Source: an uncultured beta proteobacterium (GTDB lineage Bacteria; Pseudomonadota; Gammaproteobacteria; Burkholderiales; Burkholderiaceae_C). Taken from it: a stretch of 37,481 nucleotides of DNA. The translations under genes were made by a program, and so were the position numbers. Below, piece after piece: positions 27,914 through 35,560 of the stretch. A model generated the notes under the pieces. That model searched no databases and was not told where the DNA came from. It saw only the letters and a program-made list of their open reading frames with translations. Location of the stretch: assembly GCA_903830985.1 (NCBI GenBank), contig CAIKVZ010000306.1:1-37481 (forward strand), written 5' to 3'. Each line of letters starts with the position of its first letter. Position 1 is the stretch's first letter.

Positions 27914-28603
27914 ATGCGCCATATCGCCGCGCCGCTGCTGACGCTGCGGTGCGGCGTGCCGTTCAGGGCCTGGGCGCTGGCTTTGAGCCTGTGCCTTTTG
28001 GCGGCGGCCCCGGTGGCCGCGCCTGACCTCGACAAGACCCAGGCGCTGGCCCTGCAACGCTATGGCCAGCGCGCGGCCGAAACCGTACTGGCGTGGCGCC
28101 GTCTGATCGAGGAATCCCGCGCCCTGCCAGATCTGGACAAGCTCAACAAGGTGAACGCCTTCTTCAACCGGCGCATCCTGTTTCAGACTGATTGGGAGGT
28201 CTGGGGACAGGAAGACTACTGGGCCACGCCGCTGGAATTCATGGGCAAAGGTGCAGGCGACTGTGAGGATTTTGTCATTGCCAAGTACGTCAGCTTGCAG
28301 CTTCTGGGTGTCAGCAACGAGCGCCTTCGACTCATTTATGTGCGTGCCAAAAGCGGTGCCACAGCCTCCATCGCCCATATGGTGTTGGGCTACTACGCGC
28401 AGCCGGCCGAGGAGCCGCTGATTCTTGACAACCTGATCAGCAGCGTGCGACCGGCTTCGATGCGCAGCGATCTGATCCCCGTGTTCAGCTTCAACAGTGA
28501 CGGTCTGTGGGTGGGCGGCGCCACGACCTCGTCCGCCGACCCGACTGCCCGTTTGTCACGCTGGCGCGATGTGCTTGAGCGCATGCACCAGGAAGGCCTG
28601 TAG
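27914..28603 (+). CDS. lapG: LapG-type periplasmic cysteine protease
   Basis: LapG cuts the N-terminus of the surface adhesin and frees it from the cell. The 229-residue protein has an N-terminal hydrophobic export signal (about 19-36) and the bacterial transglutaminase-like cysteine proteinase fold. The triad is Cys117, His155 and Asp172, in GAGDCEDF, IAHMVLGY and LILDNL. The residues flanking Cys117 (Asp116, Glu118) match the calcium-binding pair reported for Pseudomonas fluorescens LapG. It lies 33 bp before lapD, its inhibitor and c-di-GMP-dependent partner, and the adhesin with a matching TAAG site is in the same locus. Confidence 0.95.
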   Translation: MRHIAAPLLTLRCGVPFRAWALALSLCLLAAAPVAAPDLDKTQALALQRYGQRAAETVLAWRRLIEESRALPDLDKLNKVNAFFNRRILFQTDWEVWGQEDYWATPLEFMGKGAGDCEDFVIAKYVSLQLLGVSNERLRLIYVRAKSGATASIAHMVLGYYAQPAEEPLILDNLISSVRPASMRSDLIPVFSFNSDGLWVGGATTSSADPTARLSRWRDVLERMHQEGL

Positions 28604-28636
28604 CCCAGACACCCCCTTTATTTCAGCGAGCCCACC

Positions 28637-30550
28637 ATGTCCCTCATCAAACAACTCTGGATCGCCATCGCCCTGGTGATGACGCTCGCCTTTGGCGGCA
28701 GCATGGTCGTGAGCGTGCTTTCGGCGCGCCATTATCTGGAACAGCAGCTTCAGGTGAAGAACATCGACAACGCCACGGCGCTGGCCTTGTCCCTGTCGCA
28801 ACTGCCCAAGGACCCGGTGATGATCGAGATGCAGTTGGCGGCGCAATTCGACGCAGGTCACTACCGATTCATCCGCATCACCTCACCCGCCGGCAAGGTC
28901 CTGGTGGAACGCGTCTTCACGGGCGAGTTCGTGGGAGCACCGCGCTGGTTTGTCGCCGCGATTCCCCTGACTGCAGCACCCGGACAGGCACTGGTGCAGG
29001 ACGGCTGGATTCAGTACGGCACCCTGACCCTGGCCAGCCAGGAGCAGTACGCCTACCAGAGCCTGTGGGAAGGGACACTGGCGCTGTTGCTGTGGTTTGT
29101 TCTGGGCAGTATCGCCACGGGCATCGCCGGCACCTTGCTGCTGCGTCGCATCACGGCGCCACTGAATGAGGTCGTCGCACAGGCCGAAGCCATCGCCGAG
29201 CGCCGCTTTCTGAGCATCGGCGAACCCCGCACGCCCGAACTGAAAAGCCTGGCGCGCGCCATGAACGAAATGGTGGGTCGCCTCAAGACCATGTTCAACG
29301 AAGAATCGGCGCGCCTGGAAATCCTGCGCAAGAAGGTCAATCGCGACGCCGTGACCGGCTTGTCGAGTCGGGAATATTTCCTGTCGCACCTGCGCGAGGC
29401 GCTGCAGGGCGATCAGTGGGGGTCCAACGGCAGCCTGGTGCTGTTGCGCCTGCCGGACCTGAACGAGCTGAACCGGCAACTGGGCCGGCAAGAGACCGAC
29501 GCGCTGCTGCGCGACGTGGGCGCACAACTCTACGCCAGCGGCACCGGTCATGCCGGTCAGCGCGCCGGGCGCATCAAGGGCGCGGAATTCGCTGTCCTGT
29601 GCCCGACCTATGCCACGGCCACGGAAGCGGCGCAGGCGATCCAGCAGGGGCTGATTCAGCAGGTGCTCCCCAAGTGGAGCTCGCGGGTGCCGGATCTGTT
29701 CCACCTGAGCGCCGTGCGCTACCAGCGTGACCAGAACCTGGCCGATTTATTGGCACGCGCCGACGAAGCCTTGGCCCTGGCCCAGGCCATGGGACCGAAC
29801 ACCTGGCACGCCGTGGAGGACGGACAGGCCCGAGCCGCCGTACCGGCAGAACAATGGCGAACCCTGCTGACCGAAGCCGTGGGCGGCGGGCGCCTGGCGC
29901 TGAATTTCTTTCCCGTGATGTCGGGCGATGGGACCAGCGCCCTGCACAGCGAAGGCGTGATCCGCCTGAGCGTGGACAGTCAGGGAACGCCGCTATCGGC
30001 CGGTGACTTCATGCCGATGGCCGCGCAGCTCAACCTCACCGCGCCGATCGACCTGCGCGTTGTGAAGCTGGCGATCGAGCACCTGCGCACCAGTTCCGGC
30101 GACATCGCTGTCAACCTGTCGGCCGAGACCATTGCCGACTTCAGCTTCCGCAACGAACTCACGCAACTGCTCAAGGCCTACCCCGAAGTCTGTCAGCGGC
30201 TGTTGTTTGAAGTCCCAGAGTACGGGGTATTTCGCCAGTTCGACGCGTTTCGCGATCTGGCGCGCAATCTCAAGCAACTTGGCTGTCGCGTCGGCGTGGA
30301 GTACTTTGGCCAACGCTTTGCCGAAAGCGACAAGCTGGCGGACCTGGGTCTGGACTACATCAAGGTACACCCCAGCTATGTCCGCGGTTTGAGCGACAAC
30401 CCGGGCAATCAGGAGTTCCTCAAAGGACTGTGCAAGGTGGCACATTCCATCGGCATCACGGTGGTGGCGCTGGGCGTGCAGGACCGGACTGACCTGCCCT
30501 TGCTGGCCTCCCTCGGCTTCGACGGTGCGACCGGACCCGGCATTCAATGA
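28637..30550 (+). CDS. lapD: LapD-type inner-membrane c-di-GMP receptor with degenerate GGDEF and EAL domains
   Basis: LapD binds c-di-GMP inside the cell and, in response, holds LapG in the periplasm. The 637-residue protein has a first membrane helix (about 5-28), a periplasmic output domain (about 30-140) with Trp124 in QDGWIQYG at the place of the LapG-gripping Trp, a second helix (about 146-170), HAMP and signalling helix (171-235), GGDEF (about 236-390) and EAL (about 405-637). Both enzyme sites are broken: RIKGAEF (312-318) replaces GGDEF, EGV (439-441) replaces EAL, EYFG (555-558) replaces DDFG, and ALGVQ replaces AEGVE. Arg443 after the EAL site, useful for ligand binding, remains. 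This fits a receptor, not an enzyme. Confidence 0.95.
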   Translation: MSLIKQLWIAIALVMTLAFGGSMVVSVLSARHYLEQQLQVKNIDNATALALSLSQLPKDPVMIEMQLAAQFDAGHYRFIRITSPAGKVLVERVFTGEFVGAPRWFVAAIPLTAAPGQALVQDGWIQYGTLTLASQEQYAYQSLWEGTLALLLWFVLGSIATGIAGTLLLRRITAPLNEVVAQAEAIAERRFLSIGEPRTPELKSLARAMNEMVGRLKTMFNEESARLEILRKKVNRDAVTGLSSREYFLSHLREALQGDQWGSNGSLVLLRLPDLNELNRQLGRQETDALLRDVGAQLYASGTGHAGQRAGRIKGAEFAVLCPTYATATEAAQAIQQGLIQQVLPKWSSRVPDLFHLSAVRYQRDQNLADLLARADEALALAQAMGPNTWHAVEDGQARAAVPAEQWRTLLTEAVGGGRLALNFFPVMSGDGTSALHSEGVIRLSVDSQGTPLSAGDFMPMAAQLNLTAPIDLRVVKLAIEHLRTSSGDIAVNLSAETIADFSFRNELTQLLKAYPEVCQRLLFEVPEYGVFRQFDAFRDLARNLKQLGCRVGVEYFGQRFAESDKLADLGLDYIKVHPSYVRGLSDNPGNQEFLKGLCKVAHSIGITVVALGVQDRTDLPLLASLGFDGATGPGIQ

Positions 30551-30731
30551 GGGGCTTGGCAAGCGCTGTGGCGCTGCTCATGCTTGCCGTAAAAACTGCG
30601 GGGAAAGGCTGATAAAGTAGTCCGTCGTCGGCAAGCGCGGCGTGAACGCCAGAGATTCACGGGTGATTTATCGATGTGGCAACACTCAGCCCGTGCCAAA
30701 CCGGGCTCCATCAAAACAGAACGAATTGCGC
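30551..30731 (+). promoter_or_regulatory. lapD-lapB gap with nested inverted repeats
   Basis: The 181 bp between lapD and lapB hold a perfect 7-bp inverted repeat GGCAAGC/GCTTGCC (30558-30564 with 30582-30588). It encloses a smaller hairpin AGCGC-TGTG-GCGCT (30562-30575), and the 9-mer GGCAAGCGC recurs at 30630-30638. No U tract follows. An AT-rich GATAAAGT (30611-30618) may belong to a promoter, but no matching -35 is clear. The gap suggests that lapB starts its own transcription unit. Confidence 0.35.
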
Positions 30732-32888
30732 ATGCCGAATACGGAACCTTCGCAGCTGTCATCTCCCGGCATTGGCCGCGACGAGTTGCTCGACTGCTTG
30801 CTGATCCTGGCGCAATGCCATGGCGAGACGCCGACCCGTGAGGCCATCATGGCCGGCCTGCCGGTCGAGAACCAGCGCCTCACGCCCAGCCTGTTTGAGC
30901 GCGCTGCAAAGCGCGCACACCTGAGCAGCCAGATCGTCTCCAGGCCACTGGAAGGTCTGAACGAATCCCTGTTACCCGCCATCGTGCTGCTGCAGGGGGA
31001 GCGCGCTTGCGTACTGCTGGGTTTCAGCGAGGATCGCAGCCAGGCCCGCGTGGTCTACCCGGAAATGTCAAATTCCCCTGTGCTGCAGCCGCTCGCAGTG
31101 CTCGCCGCCGACTACCTTGGCAGCGCCATCTACGCCCGACCCTTGCAGCGCTTTGACGCGCGCACACCACAGGTCCGCGCCGGGCGCCATGGACACTGGT
31201 TCTGGGGCGTGATCGGCGAGAGCCGGGCCCTGTACCGCGACGTGCTGCTCGCGGCCTTGTTGGCGAACCTGTTTGCGCTGGGCATGCCCTTGTTCACGAT
31301 GAACGTGTACGACCGCGTGGTGCCGAACCAGGCCTTCGAGACCCTTTGGGTGCTGGCCCTGGGCCTGCTGCTCATGCTGGTCAGCGACCTGGTGCTGCGC
31401 ACGCTGCGCGGACGCTTTGTCGACCTGGCCAGCGCGCGCGCCGACGTCAAATTGTCGGCCTTCATCATGGAGCGCGTCCTGGGCATGCGCATGGAGCAGC
31501 GCCCCGCTTCAGCCGGTTCCTTTGCCTCGAACCTGCGCGCCTTCGAGTCGGTGCGCGACTTCATCGGTTCGGCCACGGTGGTGGCCTTCATCGACCTGCC
31601 TTTCGCCCTGATCTTCATGGTCGTCATCGGCTGGATCTCCTGGCTCATGCTGCTGCCCCTGATGCTGGGCGCGGTCATCATGCTGCTGTACGCGCTGGCG
31701 GTGCAGGGCCGCATGCACGAACTGGCCGAAACCACCTACCGCGCCAGCGCCCAACGCAACGCCACGCTGATCGAAGGTCTGGTCGGGTTTGAGACCATCA
31801 AGGCGCTGGCGGCCGAGTCGCCGATACAGCGCAAATGGGAACAAAGCGCCGCGCTGCTGGCACGTGTCGGGGCCCAGTTGCGTCTGCTTTCGTCGACGGC
31901 CAGCAATACCTCGGCCTTTGTCCAGCAGTTCATCAACCTGGCCATCGTCGTCATTGGCGTTTACCTGATTGCCGACCGCTCCCTCACCATGGGCGGCCTC
32001 ATCGCCTGCACCATGCTGGCGTCACGCGCCATGGCGCCTGTGGGCCAGGTCGCGGCACTGCTGGTGCAGTACCACACGGCAGCTACGGCACTGACGGCGC
32101 TGAATGAACTGATGGAACGCGACGTGGAGCGCCCCAACGAGACCAGCTTCATCAGCCGAGGCCGACTGCAGGGGGCGATAGAGTTTCGCGACGTCAGCTT
32201 CACCTATCCCGGCCAAAGCACGCCGGCGCTGCGCAAGGTGTCGTTCAGCCTCAAGCCTGGCGAGCGGGTGGCGATCCTGGGGCGCATCGGCTCCGGCAAG
32301 ACCACACTGGAAAAACTCATCCTCGGCCTGTACCGACCGAGCGAAGGCGCGGTGCTGATCGACGGCATCGACCTGCGCCAACTCGATCCGGCGGAACTGC
32401 GCCGCCAGATCGGTTACGTGCAGCAGGACGTGATGCTGTTCTATGGCAGCCTGCGCGACAACATCACGCTGGGCGCGCAGCAGGCCCTGCCGCCCGAGAT
32501 GGTCAGGGCAGCGGAAATCGGCGGCATCCTGGGCCTGGTGAACCAGCACCCCCAAGGTTTCGACATGCTGGTGGGAGAGCGCGGCGAGTCTCTGTCCGGG
32601 GGGCAGCGCCAGGGTGTGGCGATTGCCCGCGCCGTGATCAACGACCCGCCGATCCTGTTGCTGGACGAGCCCACCTCGTCCATGGATTACTCCAGTGAGG
32701 ACGACATCAAGCGCCGCATCAGCGAATATTCCCAGGGCAAGACGATGGTGCTGGTGAGCCACCGGACCTCGATGCTGGACCTGGCGGATCGCATCATCGT
32801 GATGGACGGCGGGCGCATCATGGCCGACGGTCCGAAAGAACAGGTGGTCACGGCGCTGCGCCAGGGCCGCATTGGAAAGGCGACGTGA
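30732..32888 (+). CDS. lapB: Type I secretion ABC exporter (LapB-like)
   Basis: This 718-residue inner-membrane ABC transporter would drive export of the adhesin. An N-terminal C39-like domain (about 15-140) lacks the catalytic His region and so probably binds the substrate without cutting it. The transmembrane domain (about 165-445) is followed by the ATPase, with Walker A GRIGSGKTT (517-525), signature LSGGQ (621-625), Walker B ILLLDEPT (641-648) and H-loop His677. The ATG at 30732 fits the family N-terminus (GRDELLDCLLILAQCHGETP); a GTG 30 codons upstream is less likely. The stop shares one base with the lapC start. Confidence 0.93.
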   Translation: MPNTEPSQLSSPGIGRDELLDCLLILAQCHGETPTREAIMAGLPVENQRLTPSLFERAAKRAHLSSQIVSRPLEGLNESLLPAIVLLQGERACVLLGFSEDRSQARVVYPEMSNSPVLQPLAVLAADYLGSAIYARPLQRFDARTPQVRAGRHGHWFWGVIGESRALYRDVLLAALLANLFALGMPLFTMNVYDRVVPNQAFETLWVLALGLLLMLVSDLVLRTLRGRFVDLASARADVKLSAFIMERVLGMRMEQRPASAGSFASNLRAFESVRDFIGSATVVAFIDLPFALIFMVVIGWISWLMLLPLMLGAVIMLLYALAVQGRMHELAETTYRASAQRNATLIEGLVGFETIKALAAESPIQRKWEQSAALLARVGAQLRLLSSTASNTSAFVQQFINLAIVVIGVYLIADRSLTMGGLIACTMLASRAMAPVGQVAALLVQYHTAATALTALNELMERDVERPNETSFISRGRLQGAIEFRDVSFTYPGQSTPALRKVSFSLKPGERVAILGRIGSGKTTLEKLILGLYRPSEGAVLIDGIDLRQLDPAELRRQIGYVQQDVMLFYGSLRDNITLGAQQALPPEMVRAAEIGGILGLVNQHPQGFDMLVGERGESLSGGQRQGVAIARAVINDPPILLLDEPTSSMDYSSEDDIKRRISEYSQGKTMVLVSHRTSMLDLADRIIVMDGGRIMADGPKEQVVTALRQGRIGKAT

Positions 32889-34303
32889 TGGCCTGGTTCA
32901 GCGACAAAACCTTCGCCCGCTTCGGCACCTGGATACGACGCGCGTCAGCGTCCAGCGAGCGCCATTTCGGCCCCCTGGTGAAGCGTCTGACACCGGCCGA
33001 GGATGTTGACCGGCTCGGTTGGGCTGCAGACGCCGACTGGGCACGTCTGCAGCAGGAACCGCTGCGTGCCCGAAGCCTGCTGCGACTGGCGGCGCTGGCG
33101 CTGCTGGTGATGCTGGTCTGGGCGGCTTTTGCGCAGATGGACGAGGTGACCCGCGGCGAGGCGCGCGTCGTGCCGACCAGCCAGGTGCAAATCATCCAGA
33201 GCGTGGACGGCGGTGTGGTGGAGTCGCTGCCGGTCAAGGAGGGCCAGGTTGTGGAGGCCGGTCAACTGCTGTTGCGCGTGGACCCCACGCGCTTTGTCTC
33301 GAACATGCAGGAGAGCCGCGTCAGCCAGTTGGCCCTGCAGGCCAAGTCGCTGCGCCTGGAGGCACTGACCCGCGGCCTGCCCTTCAAGCCGCCGGCCGAG
33401 TTGCTGCGCGAAGCGCCCGATGTGGTGGCGCAGGAGCAGCGCCTGTACGACTCGCGCCGGGCCGAGATCAGCACCCAAGTGTCGATCGCGCAAAACCAGT
33501 TGTCGCAGCGCCAGCAGGAGCTCAACGAGGTGCGGGCGCGGCGCGACCAGGCCGAACGCAGCCTGGAGTTGATGAACAAGGAACTCAACGCCACGCGACC
33601 CATGATCGCCACGGGCGCGGTGTCCGAAGTCGAGGTGTTGCGCCTGGAGCGCGAAGTGGCGCGATTGCGCGGCGACCGCGAGCAGGCGACAGCACAGATT
33701 GCGCGGGTTCAGTCGTCCATTCTGGAGGCCTCGAGAAAGATCGAAGAGGTGCAGCTCACCAGCCGCAACCAGATGAGCGGCGAACTCTCCGACACCATGA
33801 GCAAACTGGCCAGCACGTCGCAGGGCGGGCTGGCGCTGGAGGACAAGGTCAAGCACGCCGACATCAAGTCACCGGTGCGCGGCATCGTGAAGCGCCTGCT
33901 GGTCAACACCGTTGGCGCCGTGGTGCAACCCGGCAAGGAAGTGGTGGAAGTGGTGCCACTGGACGACACCTTGATCCTGGAAGTGCAGATCATCCCCAAG
34001 GACATCGGCTTTCTGCGGCCCAACCAAGAAGCCATGGTCAAGTTCACGGCCTACGACTACGCCATCTACGGCGGCCTGCTCGCCGATGTGGTGCAGATCG
34101 GCGCCGACTCGGTGCTGGACGAAAAAGGCAACGCCTTCTTTCACATTCGGGTGCGCACGCGCAAGCCCAGCCTGGGTCCGGGCCTGCCCATCATCCCCGG
34201 CATGGTGGCCCAGGTTGACATCCTGACGGGAAAGAAATCGGTGCTGTCCTACCTGCTCAAACCGGTACTGCGTGCCAAGGCCAACGCTCTGACCGAACGA
34301 TGA
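32888..34303 (+). CDS. lapC: Type I secretion periplasmic adaptor (HlyD/LapC-like)
   Basis: This 471-residue membrane-fusion protein links the ABC exporter to the TolC channel. It has a short cytoplasmic N-terminus, one membrane helix (about 63-82), a lipoyl/barrel-sandwich half (VQIIQSVDGGVVESLPVKEG), long coiled-coil hairpins (about 140-310), the returning half (VKHADIKSPVRGIVKRLLVN) and a C-terminal beta domain with GLPIIPGMVAQVDILTGKKS. The ATG overlaps the lapB stop by one base (TGATG); the GTG just before it is not needed. It overlaps the next gene by 4 bp. Confidence 0.94.
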   Translation: MAWFSDKTFARFGTWIRRASASSERHFGPLVKRLTPAEDVDRLGWAADADWARLQQEPLRARSLLRLAALALLVMLVWAAFAQMDEVTRGEARVVPTSQVQIIQSVDGGVVESLPVKEGQVVEAGQLLLRVDPTRFVSNMQESRVSQLALQAKSLRLEALTRGLPFKPPAELLREAPDVVAQEQRLYDSRRAEISTQVSIAQNQLSQRQQELNEVRARRDQAERSLELMNKELNATRPMIATGAVSEVEVLRLEREVARLRGDREQATAQIARVQSSILEASRKIEEVQLTSRNQMSGELSDTMSKLASTSQGGLALEDKVKHADIKSPVRGIVKRLLVNTVGAVVQPGKEVVEVVPLDDTLILEVQIIPKDIGFLRPNQEAMVKFTAYDYAIYGGLLADVVQIGADSVLDEKGNAFFHIRVRTRKPSLGPGLPIIPGMVAQVDILTGKKSVLSYLLKPVLRAKANALTER

Positions 34304-34998
34304 ACGTAGTCCATTTTTTCATCCAACCGACGGATGGGACCTGTCCCCAGCGCTGGCGCGAAGCCTTCCCGGACGGCCAGGTGGTTTCGGCCTCGGCACT
34401 GCCCGAGCGGCTGCTGGGTGCGACGGCTACTTCCTGCCTGCTCTGGCTCAACAGCGCGGATGCGCTCTGGCCCGTGCATTTGCGCCAGATACAGCAGCGG
34501 CTGCTGGGTGCGCGCGTGGTGCTGCTGTCCGGCATGCCAGATCCGCAAGAAGGCCTGGCTGCGTTGAACGACGGGGTGCGCGGCTACGCCCATGCCTACG
34601 CCGTCCCAGCCCTGCTGCAGGAGGTTGCTCTGGTGGTCGGTCACGGCGGTCTGTGGGTCGGGCCCGACCTGTTGCAGCGACTGGTGAGCTCTACCCACGC
34701 GGCCCTGATGCGTCGCCCGCCTTCCCCGCTCACGCAGGGGGTCGCTGCCGCAGCCGACAGCACCAGCGGCGTCTGGTCAGCCCTGTCGGCCCGCGAAGCT
34801 GAAGTGGCGCGCAGCGTGTCGCAGGGTCGTTCCAACAGAGAGGTCGCTGACCAGCTGTTCATCTCGGAGCGAACTGTCAAAGCGCACCTGGGCGCCGTGT
34901 TCGAGAAACTGGGCGTGCGCGACCGTTTGCAACTGGTGCTGCGCTTGTCTGATACTGCCGACGCCGCGCCGCCCCCACAGACGGAGACCCAACCATGA
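34300..34998 (+). CDS. LuxR/NarL-type transcriptional regulator with degenerate receiver-like domain
   Basis: This 232-residue protein ends in a clear LuxR helix-turn-helix (about 162-215: LSAREAEVARSVSQGRSN, then EVADQLFISERTVKAHL). The N-terminal half (about 1-130) looks like a response-regulator receiver (VVLLSGMP, GLAALNDGVRGYAHAYAVPA, LLQEV). However, the expected phospho-acceptor site reads CLLWLNS with Asn51, and the conserved Lys of the last strand is not seen, so phosphorylation is unlikely. It overlaps lapC by ATGA and the next gene by ATGA, so it is made together with the exporter and may control this locus. Its targets are unknown. Confidence 0.85.
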   Translation: MNVVHFFIQPTDGTCPQRWREAFPDGQVVSASALPERLLGATATSCLLWLNSADALWPVHLRQIQQRLLGARVVLLSGMPDPQEGLAALNDGVRGYAHAYAVPALLQEVALVVGHGGLWVGPDLLQRLVSSTHAALMRRPPSPLTQGVAAAADSTSGVWSALSAREAEVARSVSQGRSNREVADQLFISERTVKAHLGAVFEKLGVRDRLQLVLRLSDTADAAPPPQTETQP

Positions 34999-35375
34999 AG
35001 CAGATTCCCGACCCCGACATCTGGTGCCGCCGCAATGCGCAGGGACACGTCATCGCGGTCTCGCGTCAAAACATGTCGACCCCGGAGGCAAAGGCGGCTA
35101 ACTGGGAGGACGCGGCACCCTACACCTCGGAGGTCGACGCTTTCTTGCGCGAAGTTTCGGTTCAGAGCAATGCGCTGAGCCAGACCGACTCCGACCTGGC
35201 ACGCGTGCTGGAAGACCTGATCGACGCGCTCATCACCCGCGGCGTGATCCAGTTCACCGACTTGCCCGATGCGGCGCAGGGCAAGCTGATGGAGCGGCGC
35301 CAAACCAGGGCCAACCTGACCTACAGGCTGCAGTTGCTGCCGCAAGACAGCCAGGAAGACAACGGCCTGATTTAG
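34995..35375 (+). CDS. Small conserved protein of unknown function in the adhesin operon
   Basis: This 126-residue soluble protein has no signal peptide or membrane helix. The C-terminal half (DSDLARVLEDLIDALITRGV followed by IQFTDLPDAAQGKLMERRQT) resembles a family of about 115-residue proteins often labelled 'tryptophan synthase subunit beta-like' next to large adhesin genes in proteobacteria. I recall this from memory, and the label has no enzymatic basis here. The N-terminus (PDIWCRRNAQGHVIAVSRQ) looks like a short beta hairpin. Its ATGA overlap with the LuxR gene and its position just before the adhesin suggest a role in adhesin production, secretion or regulation. It is not a tryptophan synthase. 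Confidence 0.8.
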   Translation: MKQIPDPDIWCRRNAQGHVIAVSRQNMSTPEAKAANWEDAAPYTSEVDAFLREVSVQSNALSQTDSDLARVLEDLIDALITRGVIQFTDLPDAAQGKLMERRQTRANLTYRLQLLPQDSQEDNGLI

Positions 35376-35560
35376 GGACCTAGCGGTTCGCGCCGCGGCA
35401 CGGCTGCGGCCTCTGGCACAGCCGGTGGCGGCACTCAATGCCGCAAAACTGTACCTTGGTCCAATAGCCAGCCGGATCCGCGCACCCTAAGCTCAGGCCT
35501 TGCCGTTTGTGCGCCTGACGCGTCCAAGCCCCGACCCTGCTTATTTTTCCGGAGATCCTC
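35376..35560 (+). promoter_or_regulatory. Adhesin gene upstream region with hairpins
   Basis: The 185 bp before the adhesin hold two hairpins: CGGCTG/CAGCCG (35401-35406 with 35419-35424) and GCGGCA-CTCAA-TGCCGC (35428-35444). Neither has a U tract. No clear sigma-70 promoter or known c-di-GMP riboswitch core is visible. GGAG at 35551-35554 is a good ribosome-binding site, 6 nt before the adhesin ATG. The gap suggests a separate promoter for the adhesin. Confidence 0.4.

Noticed and set aside
30569-30584. Sigma-54-like -24/-12 element (TGGCGC, 5 nt, ATGCT) before lapB
   Set aside because: Only the invariant GG and GC and a few other bases fit. Such matches are frequent in GC-rich DNA, and no activator site was seen.
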